Shown: one piece after another, positions 43,750 through 52,048 of the stretch
Layout: each line of letters opens with the position of its first letter
Position numbering within the stretch: the stretch's first letter is position 1
NCBI GenBank assembly: GCA_002256425.1
Contig: NKIZ01000001.1
Location: 2,949,001 to 3,013,000 of the forward strand
Source of the DNA: Alphaproteobacteria bacterium PA2
GTDB lineage: Bacteria > Pseudomonadota > Alphaproteobacteria > Caulobacterales > Caulobacteraceae
Direction of reading: 5' to 3'
DNA: 64,000 nucleotides
Notes under the pieces: generated by a model
The model's database searches: none
What the model saw: only the letters and a program-made list of their open reading frames with translations
Told to the model about the DNA's origin: nothing
Program-made: the position numbers and the translations under genes

Positions 43750-44723
43750 CCCAGCCTCCGCCGCATGGACAGCAACAGCGCCAGGAAGAAGGGACCACCC
43801 AGCAGGGCCATGGCCACCCCCAGCTTCACCTCCGCCGCCCCGGGGGTCAGCCGCACCACGATGTCAGCCGCAGTCACCAGCACGGCGCCGCCCAGGGCGC
43901 CGGGAACCAGGAGGCCGCCGGGCCTGGCTCCGACCAGGGGGCGCAGGAGGTGGGGAACTATCAGGCCGACGAAGCCGATGACCCCGGTCACCGCAACACT
44001 GGCCCCGGCCGTAAGGGCGACGCCCAGAGCCAGGAGCAGCCGGGTCCGCCCCAGGTCAACACCCAGGGATTTTGCGCCGGTCTCCCCCAGGGTCAGGGCG
44101 TCGAGGGCCGGGCCCAGGGTGAGCAAAAGGCCAAGGCCTGTCAGGATCATGGGTCCCGCCAGGGCCAGGTCGGCCATGCTGCGGTCGGTCAGGGCGCCCA
44201 TGAGCCAGGTGACGATCTCGTCCTTGGCCCAGGGATTAGGGGCCAGACTGAGGGCCAGGGCGACCCCGGCCGCCGCCAGGGTCTGGAGAATGACGCCCGA
44301 CAGGACAAAGGCCACAAGGCTCGATCCCTCCCCAGCCAGGGCGATCAGCAGTCCCACCGCCGCCAGGGCGCCGATCATGGCCGCCAGGGCCATGACCCAG
44401 GGCTGCTGGGCGCCCGCCCCGAAATAGAGGGTCAGGACTGCGCCGAAGGCCGCCATGGAAGCCACACCCAGGGCGCCCGGATCGGCCAGGGGGTTTCGGG
44501 TATAGCCCTGCATGGCGGCGCCCGACATGCCAAGCGCCGCGCCGATGGTCAGGGCCAGCAGGGTCCTTGGCAGGCGAAGGTCAAACAGGATCGGCGCCAG
44601 GGGGTTCATAGGGTCCAGCCAGACCGACAGGGGAACCCAGACCTTGCCCGCCATGAGGCTGAGGGCGCCCAGGACGACAATGGCCGCCGCGAGTCCGGCC
44701 AGGGTCAGGGTGCGACGGGTCAT
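43746..44723 (-). CDS. FecCD-type ABC transporter permease
   Basis: A 325-residue permease of the BtuC/FecCD family with about ten membrane helices. Landmarks are DLRLPRTLLALTIGAALGMSGAAMQGYTRNPLADPGALGV, the helix GSSLVAFVLSGVILQTLAA, and the C-terminal IGFVGLIVPHLLRPLVG with the following GGAVLVTAADIVVR, all typical. Forms a homodimer channel for substrate delivered by the adjacent binding protein. I take the ATG at 44723, which overlaps the preceding stop as ATGA; 25 codons of open frame upstream belong to the binding-protein gene region. Confidence 0.95.
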   Translation of the reverse strand: MTRRTLTLAGLAAAIVVLGALSLMAGKVWVPLSVWLDPMNPLAPILFDLRLPRTLLALTIGAALGMSGAAMQGYTRNPLADPGALGVASMAAFGAVLTLYFGAGAQQPWVMALAAMIGALAAVGLLIALAGEGSSLVAFVLSGVILQTLAAAGVALALSLAPNPWAKDEIVTWLMGALTDRSMADLALAGPMILTGLGLLLTLGPALDALTLGETGAKSLGVDLGRTRLLLALGVALTAGASVAVTGVIGFVGLIVPHLLRPLVGARPGGLLVPGALGGAVLVTAADIVVRLTPGAAEVKLGVAMALLGGPFFLALLLSMRRRLG

Positions 44724-45571
44724 GCCTGCGCCATCCGGGCGCGCCGGCGGATATCCGCCAGGGCGACGGCCGCCTCGATCAGCACGGGGCCGCCGCAATA
44801 GGTCAGCCTCTGCGGCAGGGTGGCGCGGAACATGGCGGGCCCTATGCGGGCCAGGGCCGGATGGCGCAAGAGGCGATCGGCCCAGTTCGGCGCGCCGGCC
44901 CGAAGCTGTCCCGCCAGCAGGACTTCCGGCGGATTGGCGATCAGGCGCTCGAGGGGCAGATCCCCTGTCTGGGTCAGGCCGTAGTCCGTTGCGGCGTTGG
45001 CGAAGCCTGTCCGTCGCAGCATTTCGTCCATCAGGGTGCCGGGCGCCACGGCAAAGCCGCCGGTCTGGTAGACCAGGGCCCGGAGGGGGCGTTCGCCGTG
45101 CTTGGGAGCGGCCTCGGCCAGGGCCTGATCCATGCGCCTGCAGAGAGCTTCGCCTCGCCCGGGCCAGCCGATCACCGCCGCCAGTCGACGCACCTGGGCC
45201 TGACTTTCGGCAATGGTGTCGGGCAGACCAAAGGTCTCCAGCCGAAGTCCGCGACGCCTGAGGGCTGTCGTGGTCGCCGGCGCGGCATAGGGTGAGGTCA
45301 GGACCAGATCAGGGTTGAGAAGCAGGACCTCTTCCGCCGTCCCGTAGGTGAAGGGCAGGGTCAGGCCCGCTGGTCCCAGGCTGGAGCTGGAAAGGTCGTG
45401 CGAATAGTGGCTGACAGCTGCGATCTGCCGCCGATCAGCCAGGGCATGGAGCATGACGTCCAGGCACGGGTTCAGGGATACGACCCTCTCCGGCCGTCGG
45501 CCGCGACCCGCCATCAGACCGATCCCGGCCCCGAGGGCGGATCGTCGGGTAAGGTCGGCGGGTGGGGTCAT
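44720..45571 (-). CDS. ABC transporter substrate-binding protein (BtuF/FecB type)
   Basis: A 283-residue periplasmic binding protein of the helical-backbone class. The N-terminus MTPPADLTRRSALGAGIGLMAG has a twin-arginine-type signal but is short. RVVSLNPCLDVMLHALA begins the first lobe, and the second lobe starts near PLRALVYQTGG. The pattern VVSLNPCxD is that of BtuF and vitamin B12/siderophore-binding proteins. The start is the ATG at 45571; a TTG six codons earlier is possible. First gene of the importer operon, 43 bases downstream of the DUF1254 gene, leaving little room for a riboswitch. Confidence 0.88.
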   Translation of the reverse strand: MTPPADLTRRSALGAGIGLMAGRGRRPERVVSLNPCLDVMLHALADRRQIAAVSHYSHDLSSSSLGPAGLTLPFTYGTAEEVLLLNPDLVLTSPYAAPATTTALRRRGLRLETFGLPDTIAESQAQVRRLAAVIGWPGRGEALCRRMDQALAEAAPKHGERPLRALVYQTGGFAVAPGTLMDEMLRRTGFANAATDYGLTQTGDLPLERLIANPPEVLLAGQLRAGAPNWADRLLRHPALARIGPAMFRATLPQRLTYCGGPVLIEAAVALADIRRRARMAQA

Positions 45572-45613
45572 GCCGGTATTATGGCCCAAACCCTTGCCTC
45601 CGGCGACTGCGCC

Positions 45614-46867
45614 TCACGCAGGCTCGACGGCTGGCAGCCGATACTGACCATCCAGCAGGGCTGGCCTGGCGAAATAGGCCCGCATGAACAGGGCGAAGGG
45701 TCCGGCCGGCGCAGGAAGCCAGTTGCCGAGGCGCTCTTCCCCGGGGGACTCGTGGCTGATCCAGATGTCCAGCGATCCGTCCGCATTATGGGTCAGGCCC
45801 GGGGTGCGGTCGCCAATGGCGTAACGATGGATCGGGTTGTCCGTGAAGAAGAACTGGCCGTCCGCCGTGCCCTCATAGAGGCTGAGGGACCAGAAGCTGT
45901 CCACCGGGATCAGCTTGTCAGCGGGGAAGTGCAGGCGCCAGGGCCGGGTCCCGTCATAGAGCCCGCGGTGCTCTCCGACGGCGCGCATGTACATGGCCTC
46001 CACCGGCGGCAGGGCGGCCAGGCCGCTGAGGGCCACCAGGGCGCGGAAGCCATAGCTCTCGCCAAAATTCCCCAGTTCCGCCTTGGGATAGGTCCAGCCA
46101 TTGATCACCCCGGCCCTGCCGGGGGCGTAGTGGTGCAGGGTGGATCTGGCCTTGGCCACACCGGCCTCGATCGCGGCGGCCTCTTCGCTCGAGAACCGCT
46201 CAGGATCGAATTTTCCGGCCCCCAGACCCAGGGGCGCGATCCGTGACAGCAAGGCGCCGTCGGTGGCCGGCGGCGGGTTCTCCACCATCAGGGCGTCCGC
46301 AGCCGCAAAATAGGCATGCCAGGAGTCTGACCGGCCGCCCCGCGGGGGTTGGGGCGGAGAGGCCGGGCCCTGGATGGAAACACCCGACTGGACCGCCCGG
46401 GCGGCCTCAAGGTCGTGCGGGCCATCCACCAGGATCCGCGCCAGGGCCCAGACATGATTGGTGGGCGAGCGGATCGTCCCCACGCCGCCACCGGCGTCAT
46501 CCGGCCCGATCAGACGCCAGGTTCCCCCTTCCGTGCCAGTGGTCCGGGTGCCGAGAACGGCGAAGTTGTTGGTCCAGGCGTCCATCAGGGCGACCGAGAG
46601 GTAACGGGCCCCGGAGGCCGGCAGGGTCAGGCTGACAGGTCCGTGGCTGAGATCCAGCTGGGCGCTGGAATAGAGGGTGTCATTGTTCGGCGTCGTCACC
46701 GCCCGGGAGGTATGGTCCGCAAGATCGCGGGAATGGGTCAGCTCATTGATCCCGCCGCCGAAAGCCCCCTTCCCCGTCCGGGTCGAAGCGACCTCAATCA
46801 GTGGCAGGGCATAGACCCAGGCCTCCCGCGCAGCTTCGCTGAGGGCGGTGATGCGGTCCGTGGTCAT
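45614..46867 (-). CDS. DUF1254/DUF1214 protein
   Basis: A 417-residue protein with the usual two-domain arrangement: DUF1254 (about residues 10-140, REAWVYALPLIEV, VTTPNNDTLYSSAQLDLS and YLSVALMDAWTNNFAVLG) and DUF1214 (about 300-400, with SFWSLSLYEGTADGQFF and the terminal SPGEERLGNWLPAPAGPFALFMRAYF). No signal peptide is evident. Members are widespread with no proven function. It lies upstream of the ABC importer genes on the same strand with a 42-base gap, so it may share their transcript. Divergent from the GNAT gene. Confidence 0.88.
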   Translation of the reverse strand: MTTDRITALSEAAREAWVYALPLIEVASTRTGKGAFGGGINELTHSRDLADHTSRAVTTPNNDTLYSSAQLDLSHGPVSLTLPASGARYLSVALMDAWTNNFAVLGTRTTGTEGGTWRLIGPDDAGGGVGTIRSPTNHVWALARILVDGPHDLEAARAVQSGVSIQGPASPPQPPRGGRSDSWHAYFAAADALMVENPPPATDGALLSRIAPLGLGAGKFDPERFSSEEAAAIEAGVAKARSTLHHYAPGRAGVINGWTYPKAELGNFGESYGFRALVALSGLAALPPVEAMYMRAVGEHRGLYDGTRPWRLHFPADKLIPVDSFWSLSLYEGTADGQFFFTDNPIHRYAIGDRTPGLTHNADGSLDIWISHESPGEERLGNWLPAPAGPFALFMRAYFARPALLDGQYRLPAVEPA

Positions 46868-47016
46868 GGCGGTTTCCTTCCGGGATCGTCTCTTGCCGGA
46901 GGTTTACCCGCCCGGTCGGCCCCAGGGCAATGCCACACCTGTCCGCCTGCCGGGCCCCGGTTGGACTCGGCGACTTGTCTGGTATGGTCGCCATGGAGAT
47001 CGCTGCGGGACTGACC

Positions 47017-47703
47017 ATGGATCAACTGAAGGCGCTGTTGCCTGACATACCAAGGTGGGTTGAAGCCCGGGACCTGGTGCTTTCGGGGGAAGGCGAAGTC
47101 TTCGGCCTCGAGACCGCGGGGCCTCTGAGCCTTGTCCTTCGCAACCCCGACGACGACGTGACCTTCGTCATTGGCAGGCCAGACCCTTCTGCGGTCCTGG
47201 CGGCTGTGGGGACGGGCGACCTGATCGCCGGGGTCGAGGCCCGGAACTGGCTTGCGGATCTCCTGCCTGAGCGGACCTGCGAAGTTGCGCCTGTCTTCAC
47301 AATGGCTCGGCCCAATTTGCCGCCGCCGACACCCGAGGTGAGGATTGTTTCCCTCGCCGAGATCACCAGGTCGGTCGATGACGCGGAACTTCTGGAGGAA
47401 CTGGAGGCGGCGTCCGAATTCACCGAAATCGCCGCAAGCTTTGAGGACGGCCGACCCGTGTCCTTCTGCTATGCCGGCTCCGAAACCGAAACCCTTTGGG
47501 ATGTCGGCATTGACACCCTGGAAGCCTATCAGCGACGGGGCCACGCCGCGCGGGTCGCAGGCTTCATGATCCGCCGCATGAAGGCAGAAGGACTGGATGT
47601 GGTCTGGACCGCCCTGGAGAGCAACCTCGCCTCGGTGAAACTGGCCGGCGCCCTCGGCTTTCATGAAGTCGACAGGATCGTGATTTTCCAGCGGCCGGAC
47701 TAA
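47017..47703 (+). CDS. GNAT-family acetyltransferase, two-part
   Basis: A 228-residue protein. The N-terminal half (to about residue 110) is an acidic region of its own, with EARDLVLSGEGEVFGL and FVIGRPDPSAV; the C-terminal half (about 115-228) is a GNAT fold with the acetyl-CoA loop in EAYQRRGHAARVAGFMI and ESNLASVKLAGALGFHEVD. The open frame starts further upstream with ATGs at 46930, 46984 and 46993; I prefer 47017, giving MDQLKALLPDIPRWVEA, because the upstream residues look unstructured. Substrate unknown. Divergent from the DUF1254 gene. Confidence 0.8.
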   Translation: MDQLKALLPDIPRWVEARDLVLSGEGEVFGLETAGPLSLVLRNPDDDVTFVIGRPDPSAVLAAVGTGDLIAGVEARNWLADLLPERTCEVAPVFTMARPNLPPPTPEVRIVSLAEITRSVDDAELLEELEAASEFTEIAASFEDGRPVSFCYAGSETETLWDVGIDTLEAYQRRGHAARVAGFMIRRMKAEGLDVVWTALESNLASVKLAGALGFHEVDRIVIFQRPD

Positions 47704-47817
47704 GCGGCGCTCATCATGCGCAACCGGGTAAGCCGGACTAGACCCCGGCGGAACACTCCCCTAGATTCTCGCGGCAATTTACTGACGCGGTTCGCCGGTC
47801 CTCTCAGGGAAACTCCC

Positions 47818-48288
47818 ATGCGCGCTTCCATTTTCGCCCTGGCCCTGGCGGCCGCCCTGCCCCTCAGCGCACCGGCCATGGCGCGGGAACTTCCCGATGG
47901 CGGCGTGACGGTCGGTGAATTCGCCGACGCCCTGCAGTCCAAGGGTTTCAAGGCCGAGATCGGGAAGGACGCCCAGGGCGATCCCAAGATCACCAGCGCC
48001 GCGGATGGTTCGACCTTCACGGTCTTTTTCTACGGCTGCGAAAAGAACCGCTGCAAGTCGGTGCAGTTCTCCTCGGGCTTCGACATGAAGAGCGGCATGG
48101 CCCTGTCAGAGGTCAACAAGTGGCACTCTGACTATCGTTTCGGTCGCGTCTATCTGGACGACGACAATGATCCCTACCTGACCATGGACGAGGATCTTGA
48201 ACATGGTGCGACCGACACGGCCCTCGAGAACAACATAGAGCGCTGGGAGGCGACCCTGGTCGGCTTCAAGAAGTTCATCAAGTGGTAG
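47818..48288 (+). CDS. Secreted YbjN domain protein (short)
   Basis: A 156-residue predicted periplasmic protein. The signal peptide (about 1-22) is FALALAAALPLSAPAMA, followed directly by a YbjN-type domain with TVGEFADALQSKGFKAEIG, a Cys pair in FFYGCEKNRCKS, and VNKWHSDYRFGRVYLDDDNDPYL. It lacks the Ala/Pro/Lys linker of the other YbjN protein at 5053; otherwise the layout (signal, domain, Cys pair) is the same. The start ATG at 47818 has CAGGGA upstream; an open frame 34 codons earlier reads through non-coding-looking sequence. Confidence 0.82.
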   Translation: MRASIFALALAAALPLSAPAMARELPDGGVTVGEFADALQSKGFKAEIGKDAQGDPKITSAADGSTFTVFFYGCEKNRCKSVQFSSGFDMKSGMALSEVNKWHSDYRFGRVYLDDDNDPYLTMDEDLEHGATDTALENNIERWEATLVGFKKFIKW

Positions 48289-48351
48289 CCGGGGCCTGAC
48301 CTTCGCCAAGGCGCTTGCGGCCGGGGGCCGGGCGGGTCAAGTTCCCGGCCA

Positions 48352-49605
48352 ATGACCCAGACCGATCCCCCAGAAGACCTTTCCGTCCGCGCCCTTCTAA
48401 AGCGTCGCGACTTCATGCTGTTCTGGGCCGCCCGGGTTGCGGCGACCCTGGGTGTGCAGATCCAGAGCGTGGCCCTGGGCTGGCAGATGTATTCGGTGGC
48501 GCGGGAGACCATGGGCGTCGCCCAGTCGGCCTTCTATGTGGGCATGATCGGGCTGGCGGCCTTCGTGCCGGTCTTCGTGCTGGCCCTGCCGGCCGGGGAA
48601 GCCGCTGACCGGTATGACCGGCGCAGGATCCTCCTGCTTTGCTATCTGGGCGAAATCGCCACGGCCGTGATCCTTGCCGCAGCGGCGATCTTCGACTTCG
48701 CGACCATTCCCCTGCTGCTGGCCCTTTCGGCCCTGTTCGGCGCCAGTCGGGCGTTCATGGGACCTGCTTCAACCGCCATGGGGCCCATGCTGGTGCCCAA
48801 GAGCCTTCTGCCCCGGGCCATAGCCTGGAATTCCCTGGCCTGGCAGGGAGGCTCGATCATCGGTCCTGCCCTCGGAGGAATTCTCGTCGGGATCTCCGCG
48901 GGGATGTCCTACTCCGTAACGACGGCGCTCTACCTGGCAGCGGCCCTTTGCGTCTTCCTGGTGCGCGGCAATACCCAGCCCGTGGTCAATCCGGGATCAC
49001 GCTGGGCCCTGATGCGGGAGGGTCTCAGCTATGTCTGGACCAACAAGATTGTCTTCGGCGCCATTTCCCTGGACCTGTTCGCGGTCCTGCTGGGCGGCGC
49101 AACGGCCCTGCTGCCTGTCTTTTCCCGCGACATATTGCACGCTGGTCCCGAAGGGTTTGGCCTGCTGCGCGCCGGGCCGGCGATCGGCGCGACCCTGGTC
49201 GCCGCCGCCCTGGCCAGCTTCCCCATTCGCCGACATGCGGGCTTGATCATGTTCTCCGGGGTCGCCGTGTTCGGGGCCGCAACCATCGTCTTCGGCCTCT
49301 CGACCTGGCTGCCGCTTTCTGTCCTGGCCCTGGCCATACTGGGCGCCGCCGACATGCTGAGCGTCTATGTCCGCCAGACCCTGGTCCAGATCGTCACCCC
49401 CGACCAGATGCGCGGACGGGTGGCGGCGGTTTCGTCCCTGTTCATCGGCGCTTCCAATGAACTGGGCGAATTCGAGAGCGGCGTTGTGGCCAGATTCCTG
49501 GGCCCGGTTGGCGCCGCCGTCTTTGGCGGCGTTGGCGCGTTGATCGTCACCGGTCTTTGGGCCAATCTGTTTCCGGCCTTGCGCAAGGCCGACAGGCTCG
49601 AATAA
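48352..49605 (+). CDS. MFS transporter (EntS-like)
   Basis: A 417-residue major facilitator superfamily exporter of the MFS_3/EntS-like group with 12 predicted membrane helices. The inter-helix loop 2-3 motif reads GEAADRYDRRRIL, the typical MFS motif A. RDFMLFWAARVAATLGVQIQSVALGWQMY marks helix 1, and VGAAVFGGVGALIVTGLW the last. Substrates of the family range from siderophores to antibiotics; nothing adjacent fixes it. It lies between the YbjN and SDR genes, each on the same strand with gaps of 63 and 36 bases. Confidence 0.9.
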   Translation: MTQTDPPEDLSVRALLKRRDFMLFWAARVAATLGVQIQSVALGWQMYSVARETMGVAQSAFYVGMIGLAAFVPVFVLALPAGEAADRYDRRRILLLCYLGEIATAVILAAAAIFDFATIPLLLALSALFGASRAFMGPASTAMGPMLVPKSLLPRAIAWNSLAWQGGSIIGPALGGILVGISAGMSYSVTTALYLAAALCVFLVRGNTQPVVNPGSRWALMREGLSYVWTNKIVFGAISLDLFAVLLGGATALLPVFSRDILHAGPEGFGLLRAGPAIGATLVAAALASFPIRRHAGLIMFSGVAVFGAATIVFGLSTWLPLSVLALAILGAADMLSVYVRQTLVQIVTPDQMRGRVAAVSSLFIGASNELGEFESGVVARFLGPVGAAVFGGVGALIVTGLWANLFPALRKADRLE

Positions 49606-49641
49606 CAGACTTCAGAAGCATTTTTTCAGGGAGATAATTTC

Positions 49642-50565
49642 ATGGGCGCCCTTACTGGCAAGGTTGTTCTGGTTACCGGAGGCGGCAACGGCATCGGCCG
49701 CGACTGCGCGCTGATCGCAGCGCAGGAAGGCGCCAAGGTCGTGGTCAACGATCTGGGCGGCGGTCTGAAGGGCGAGGACGAAGGTTCCGCCAGCGCCGCC
49801 GAAATGGTGGCCCAGGAAATCCGCGCCGCCGGCGGCGAAGCGGTCTCGAACTCGGAAAGCGTCACCAGCCTGAAGGCTGTTGAAGGCATGGTCGAGCAGG
49901 CCCGCGACACCTTTGGCGGCCTGCACGCCGTGATCAATCCGGCCGGGATCCTGCGGGACGTGATGTTCCACAAGATGAGCGAGCAGGACTGGGATCGCGT
50001 CATCGACGTGCACATGCGCGGTTCGTTCAACGTGGCCCGCGCCACCATCGACCTGTTCCGCGAACAGAACGACGGCGCCTACATGTTCTTCACCTCGACC
50101 TCGGGCCTGTTCGGCAATATCGGCCAGGCCAATTACGGCGCGGCCAAGATGGGCATTGCCGGCATGTCGCGGATCATCGCCATGGAAGGCGCGCGCAACA
50201 ATGTGCGTTCCAACTGCCTGGCCCCCGTCGCCTGGACCCGCATGACCCAGTCCGTGCCGGTCAAGGACGAAGCCGCTGTCGCCCGCCGGGCGGTGATGGC
50301 TGAAAAGATCCGCGCCGATCAGCCGGCCCGCTTCTCCGTGGCCATGATCGCTCCTGCGGCCAGCCACGTGTCGGGTCAGATCTTCGGCGCCTCGGGCGAA
50401 AACATCATCCTCTATTCCCAGCCGCGGCCCATCGAGACCGTGACCAAGGAAGAGGGTTGGTCGGTTGAAACCATCCTGTCGGAAGCTGTTCCGGCCATGG
50501 CGCCCAAGTTCTTCGATCTGAACCGCGCTGTCATGCCGGGCGCCCAGCCCGCCAAGACCAGCTGA
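49642..50565 (+). CDS. SDR oxidoreductase, 17-beta-HSD4/(3R)-hydroxyacyl-CoA dehydrogenase type
   Basis: A 307-residue short-chain dehydrogenase. The cofactor loop is VLVTGGGNGIGRDCAL, followed by the long loop VVVNDLGGGLKGEDEGS that is typical of the peroxisomal multifunctional enzyme type 2 dehydrogenase group. The usual NNAG reads NPAG. Catalytic residues are Ser in TSTSGLFGNIGQ and the Tyr-Lys pair in QANYGAAKMGIAG. The C-terminal 70 residues extend beyond a minimal SDR. Likely oxidises a (3R)-hydroxyacyl-CoA. Good ribosome site GGGAGA. The convergent GNAT gene follows. Confidence 0.88.
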   Translation: MGALTGKVVLVTGGGNGIGRDCALIAAQEGAKVVVNDLGGGLKGEDEGSASAAEMVAQEIRAAGGEAVSNSESVTSLKAVEGMVEQARDTFGGLHAVINPAGILRDVMFHKMSEQDWDRVIDVHMRGSFNVARATIDLFREQNDGAYMFFTSTSGLFGNIGQANYGAAKMGIAGMSRIIAMEGARNNVRSNCLAPVAWTRMTQSVPVKDEAAVARRAVMAEKIRADQPARFSVAMIAPAASHVSGQIFGASGENIILYSQPRPIETVTKEEGWSVETILSEAVPAMAPKFFDLNRAVMPGAQPAKTS

Positions 50566-50593
50566 TAGACTGAAGGCGAGCGCCTGGATCGGT

Positions 50594-51190
50594 TCAGAGC
50601 CGGTGCAGGCGCTCCCACTCTTCCCGGGTCAGCTCCCAATAGAGCGACCGCCGCGATGAGCCGTCAGGCTTGACGCTTTCCACCTCGCCCATGGACCGGA
50701 AGCCGGCGCCTTCGATGGCCCGCGCTGACCGCACATTGTCCAGGGCCGCCGTCAGGCCGATCAGCCGCAAACCCAGGACCTCGAACATCCAGCCGATGGA
50801 CTGGGTGACGCCCTGGCGTCCGCCGCCCGAATTCTGCAGATCCGCCCGCCTTGCACCGGCCAGTTCGCCCGACGACCGCTCGGGCCAGATGCTGAACCGG
50901 GAATAGCCCGCCACCTCTCCCGCCTCATCCAGATTGACCGCCAGAACGCAGCGGCCTTGCTGCTGCAGGTCTGCGCTCTGGGCGACCCAGTCTGCAATGC
51001 TGTCCCGGGTGATGGGACGGGGCAGGTCATAGATGGGGCCGGAGACCCGCTCATCTGACAGCAGGGTGTAAAGACCCTCCACATGCTCGGGCCCTGCGAT
51101 GGTCCGCCCCGGCGCAGCGCGCACGGCGGCGATGATGGCCGCCTCTTCGTCAGGCGTTGCGGTCAGAACGGTGACCGGCGGCGCGCTCAT
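50594..51190 (-). CDS. GNAT acetyltransferase (RimJ/RimL-like)
   Basis: A 198-residue GNAT protein. The core from about residue 85 has LAVNLDEAGEVAGYSRFSIWPERSSGEL, then GQGVT-like QGVTQSIGWMFEVLGLRLIGLTAALDNVRSARAIEGAGFRSMGEVESV, the usual motif A/B arrangement of ribosomal-protein-type N-acetyltransferases. Overlaps the preceding GNAT gene as ATGA, so the two acetyltransferases form a small operon. Substrate unknown. Confidence 0.88.
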   Translation of the reverse strand: MSAPPVTVLTATPDEEAAIIAAVRAAPGRTIAGPEHVEGLYTLLSDERVSGPIYDLPRPITRDSIADWVAQSADLQQQGRCVLAVNLDEAGEVAGYSRFSIWPERSSGELAGARRADLQNSGGGRQGVTQSIGWMFEVLGLRLIGLTAALDNVRSARAIEGAGFRSMGEVESVKPDGSSRRSLYWELTREEWERLHRL

Positions 51191-51666
51191 GAGCGGGCCA
51201 GACTGGTCAGGGCCTCACCTGTCAGACGGCGGGTGATCCACTCGGTCTTGGCGCTGGCGCCGAGGGAGTCATAAAAGGCGATGGAGGGCGCGTTCCAGTC
51301 CAGGACTGACCATTCCAGCCGCCCCAGATCCTCAGCCTCGCACCTCTGGGCCAGCCCCCTCAGCAGGGCCTTGCCGCCGCCCAGACCCCGGGCCTCCGGA
51401 ACCACGAACAGGTCCTCCAGATAGATGCCGTGGCGGCCCTGGAAGGTGGAATAGTTATAGAACCAGATCGCAAAGCCGATGGGCGCGCCGTCAGCCTCGG
51501 CAATGTCGCAGAACAGGCGGGGGCCCGGACCGAACAGGTCGCGGCTCACCTCGGCCGGGGTGATCTCCACCTCGTGGGCCAGTTTTTCGTACTCGGCCAG
51601 GGCCACGATGAAACCGTGGATCAGAGTGGCGTCTTCGGGGCGGGCGGGGCGGACAGACAGGGTCAT
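51187..51666 (-). CDS. GNAT acetyltransferase (diamine N-acetyltransferase-like)
   Basis: A 159-residue GNAT protein that resembles spermidine/thialysine acetyltransferases. Landmarks are SVRPARPEDATLIHGFIVALAEYEKL, the strand GFAIWFYNYSTFQGRHGIYLEDLFV, the acetyl-CoA loop PEARGLGGGKALLRGL, and WNAPSIAFYDSLGA. The phrase NYSTF-GRxGIYLEDLFV is distinctive for this subgroup. I start at the ATG at 51666 (MTLSVRPARP); the frame is open 14 codons earlier. Divergent from the TfoX gene across 40 bases. Confidence 0.9.
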   Translation of the reverse strand: MTLSVRPARPEDATLIHGFIVALAEYEKLAHEVEITPAEVSRDLFGPGPRLFCDIAEADGAPIGFAIWFYNYSTFQGRHGIYLEDLFVVPEARGLGGGKALLRGLAQRCEAEDLGRLEWSVLDWNAPSIAFYDSLGASAKTEWITRRLTGEALTSLARS

Positions 51667-51706
51667 GGGCGCTATCATCCATGGAGAATGGCGGGAGGGC
51701 AACGGC

Positions 51707-52048
51707 ATGGCGGTTTCGCCGGACTATCGGGAATATGTCCTGGAACTCCTGGCCCCGATGGGCGGCCTGCGGCACACAGCCATGTTCGGCGGTGTGGGCA
51801 TTTACAGCCACGATGTCTTCTTCGCCCTGATCGCCGAAGACGCCCTCTATCTCAAGGTCGACGCCGTCAGTCAGCCAGACTTTGAAGCCGCCGGCTGCGA
51901 ACCCTTCCGCCCCTTCGGCGGCGACAAACCCATGAGCTACTGGTCCGTTCCCCTGGAAGCCCTCGAAGACCCCGACCTGCTGGTTGAATGGGCCGGCAAG
52001 GGCATCGAGGCCGCCATGCGGGCCAAGGCTGGAAAGAGGAAGCGCTAG
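51707..52048 (+). CDS. TfoX N-terminal domain protein
   Basis: A 113-residue stand-alone TfoX/Sxy N-terminal domain protein. Family marks are YVLELLAPMGGLRHTAMFGGVGIYSHDVFFALIAEDALYLKVD split over the first 50 residues, and the FRPFGGDKPMSYWSVPLEALED segment. TfoX N-domain proteins in alphaproteobacteria have no proven link to competence. Start ATG at 51707 with a GGGAGGG site; the longer open frame upstream overlaps the divergent GNAT gene. Shares its stop codon within CTAG with the convergent SDR gene (52045-52048). Confidence 0.88.
   Translation: MAVSPDYREYVLELLAPMGGLRHTAMFGGVGIYSHDVFFALIAEDALYLKVDAVSQPDFEAAGCEPFRPFGGDKPMSYWSVPLEALEDPDLLVEWAGKGIEAAMRAKAGKRKR

Noticed and set aside
45572..45613. 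Cobalamin riboswitch before the ABC importer
   Set aside because: Only 42 bases separate the binding-protein gene from the upstream DUF1254 gene, too short for the B12 element, and no B12-box-like sequence is visible.
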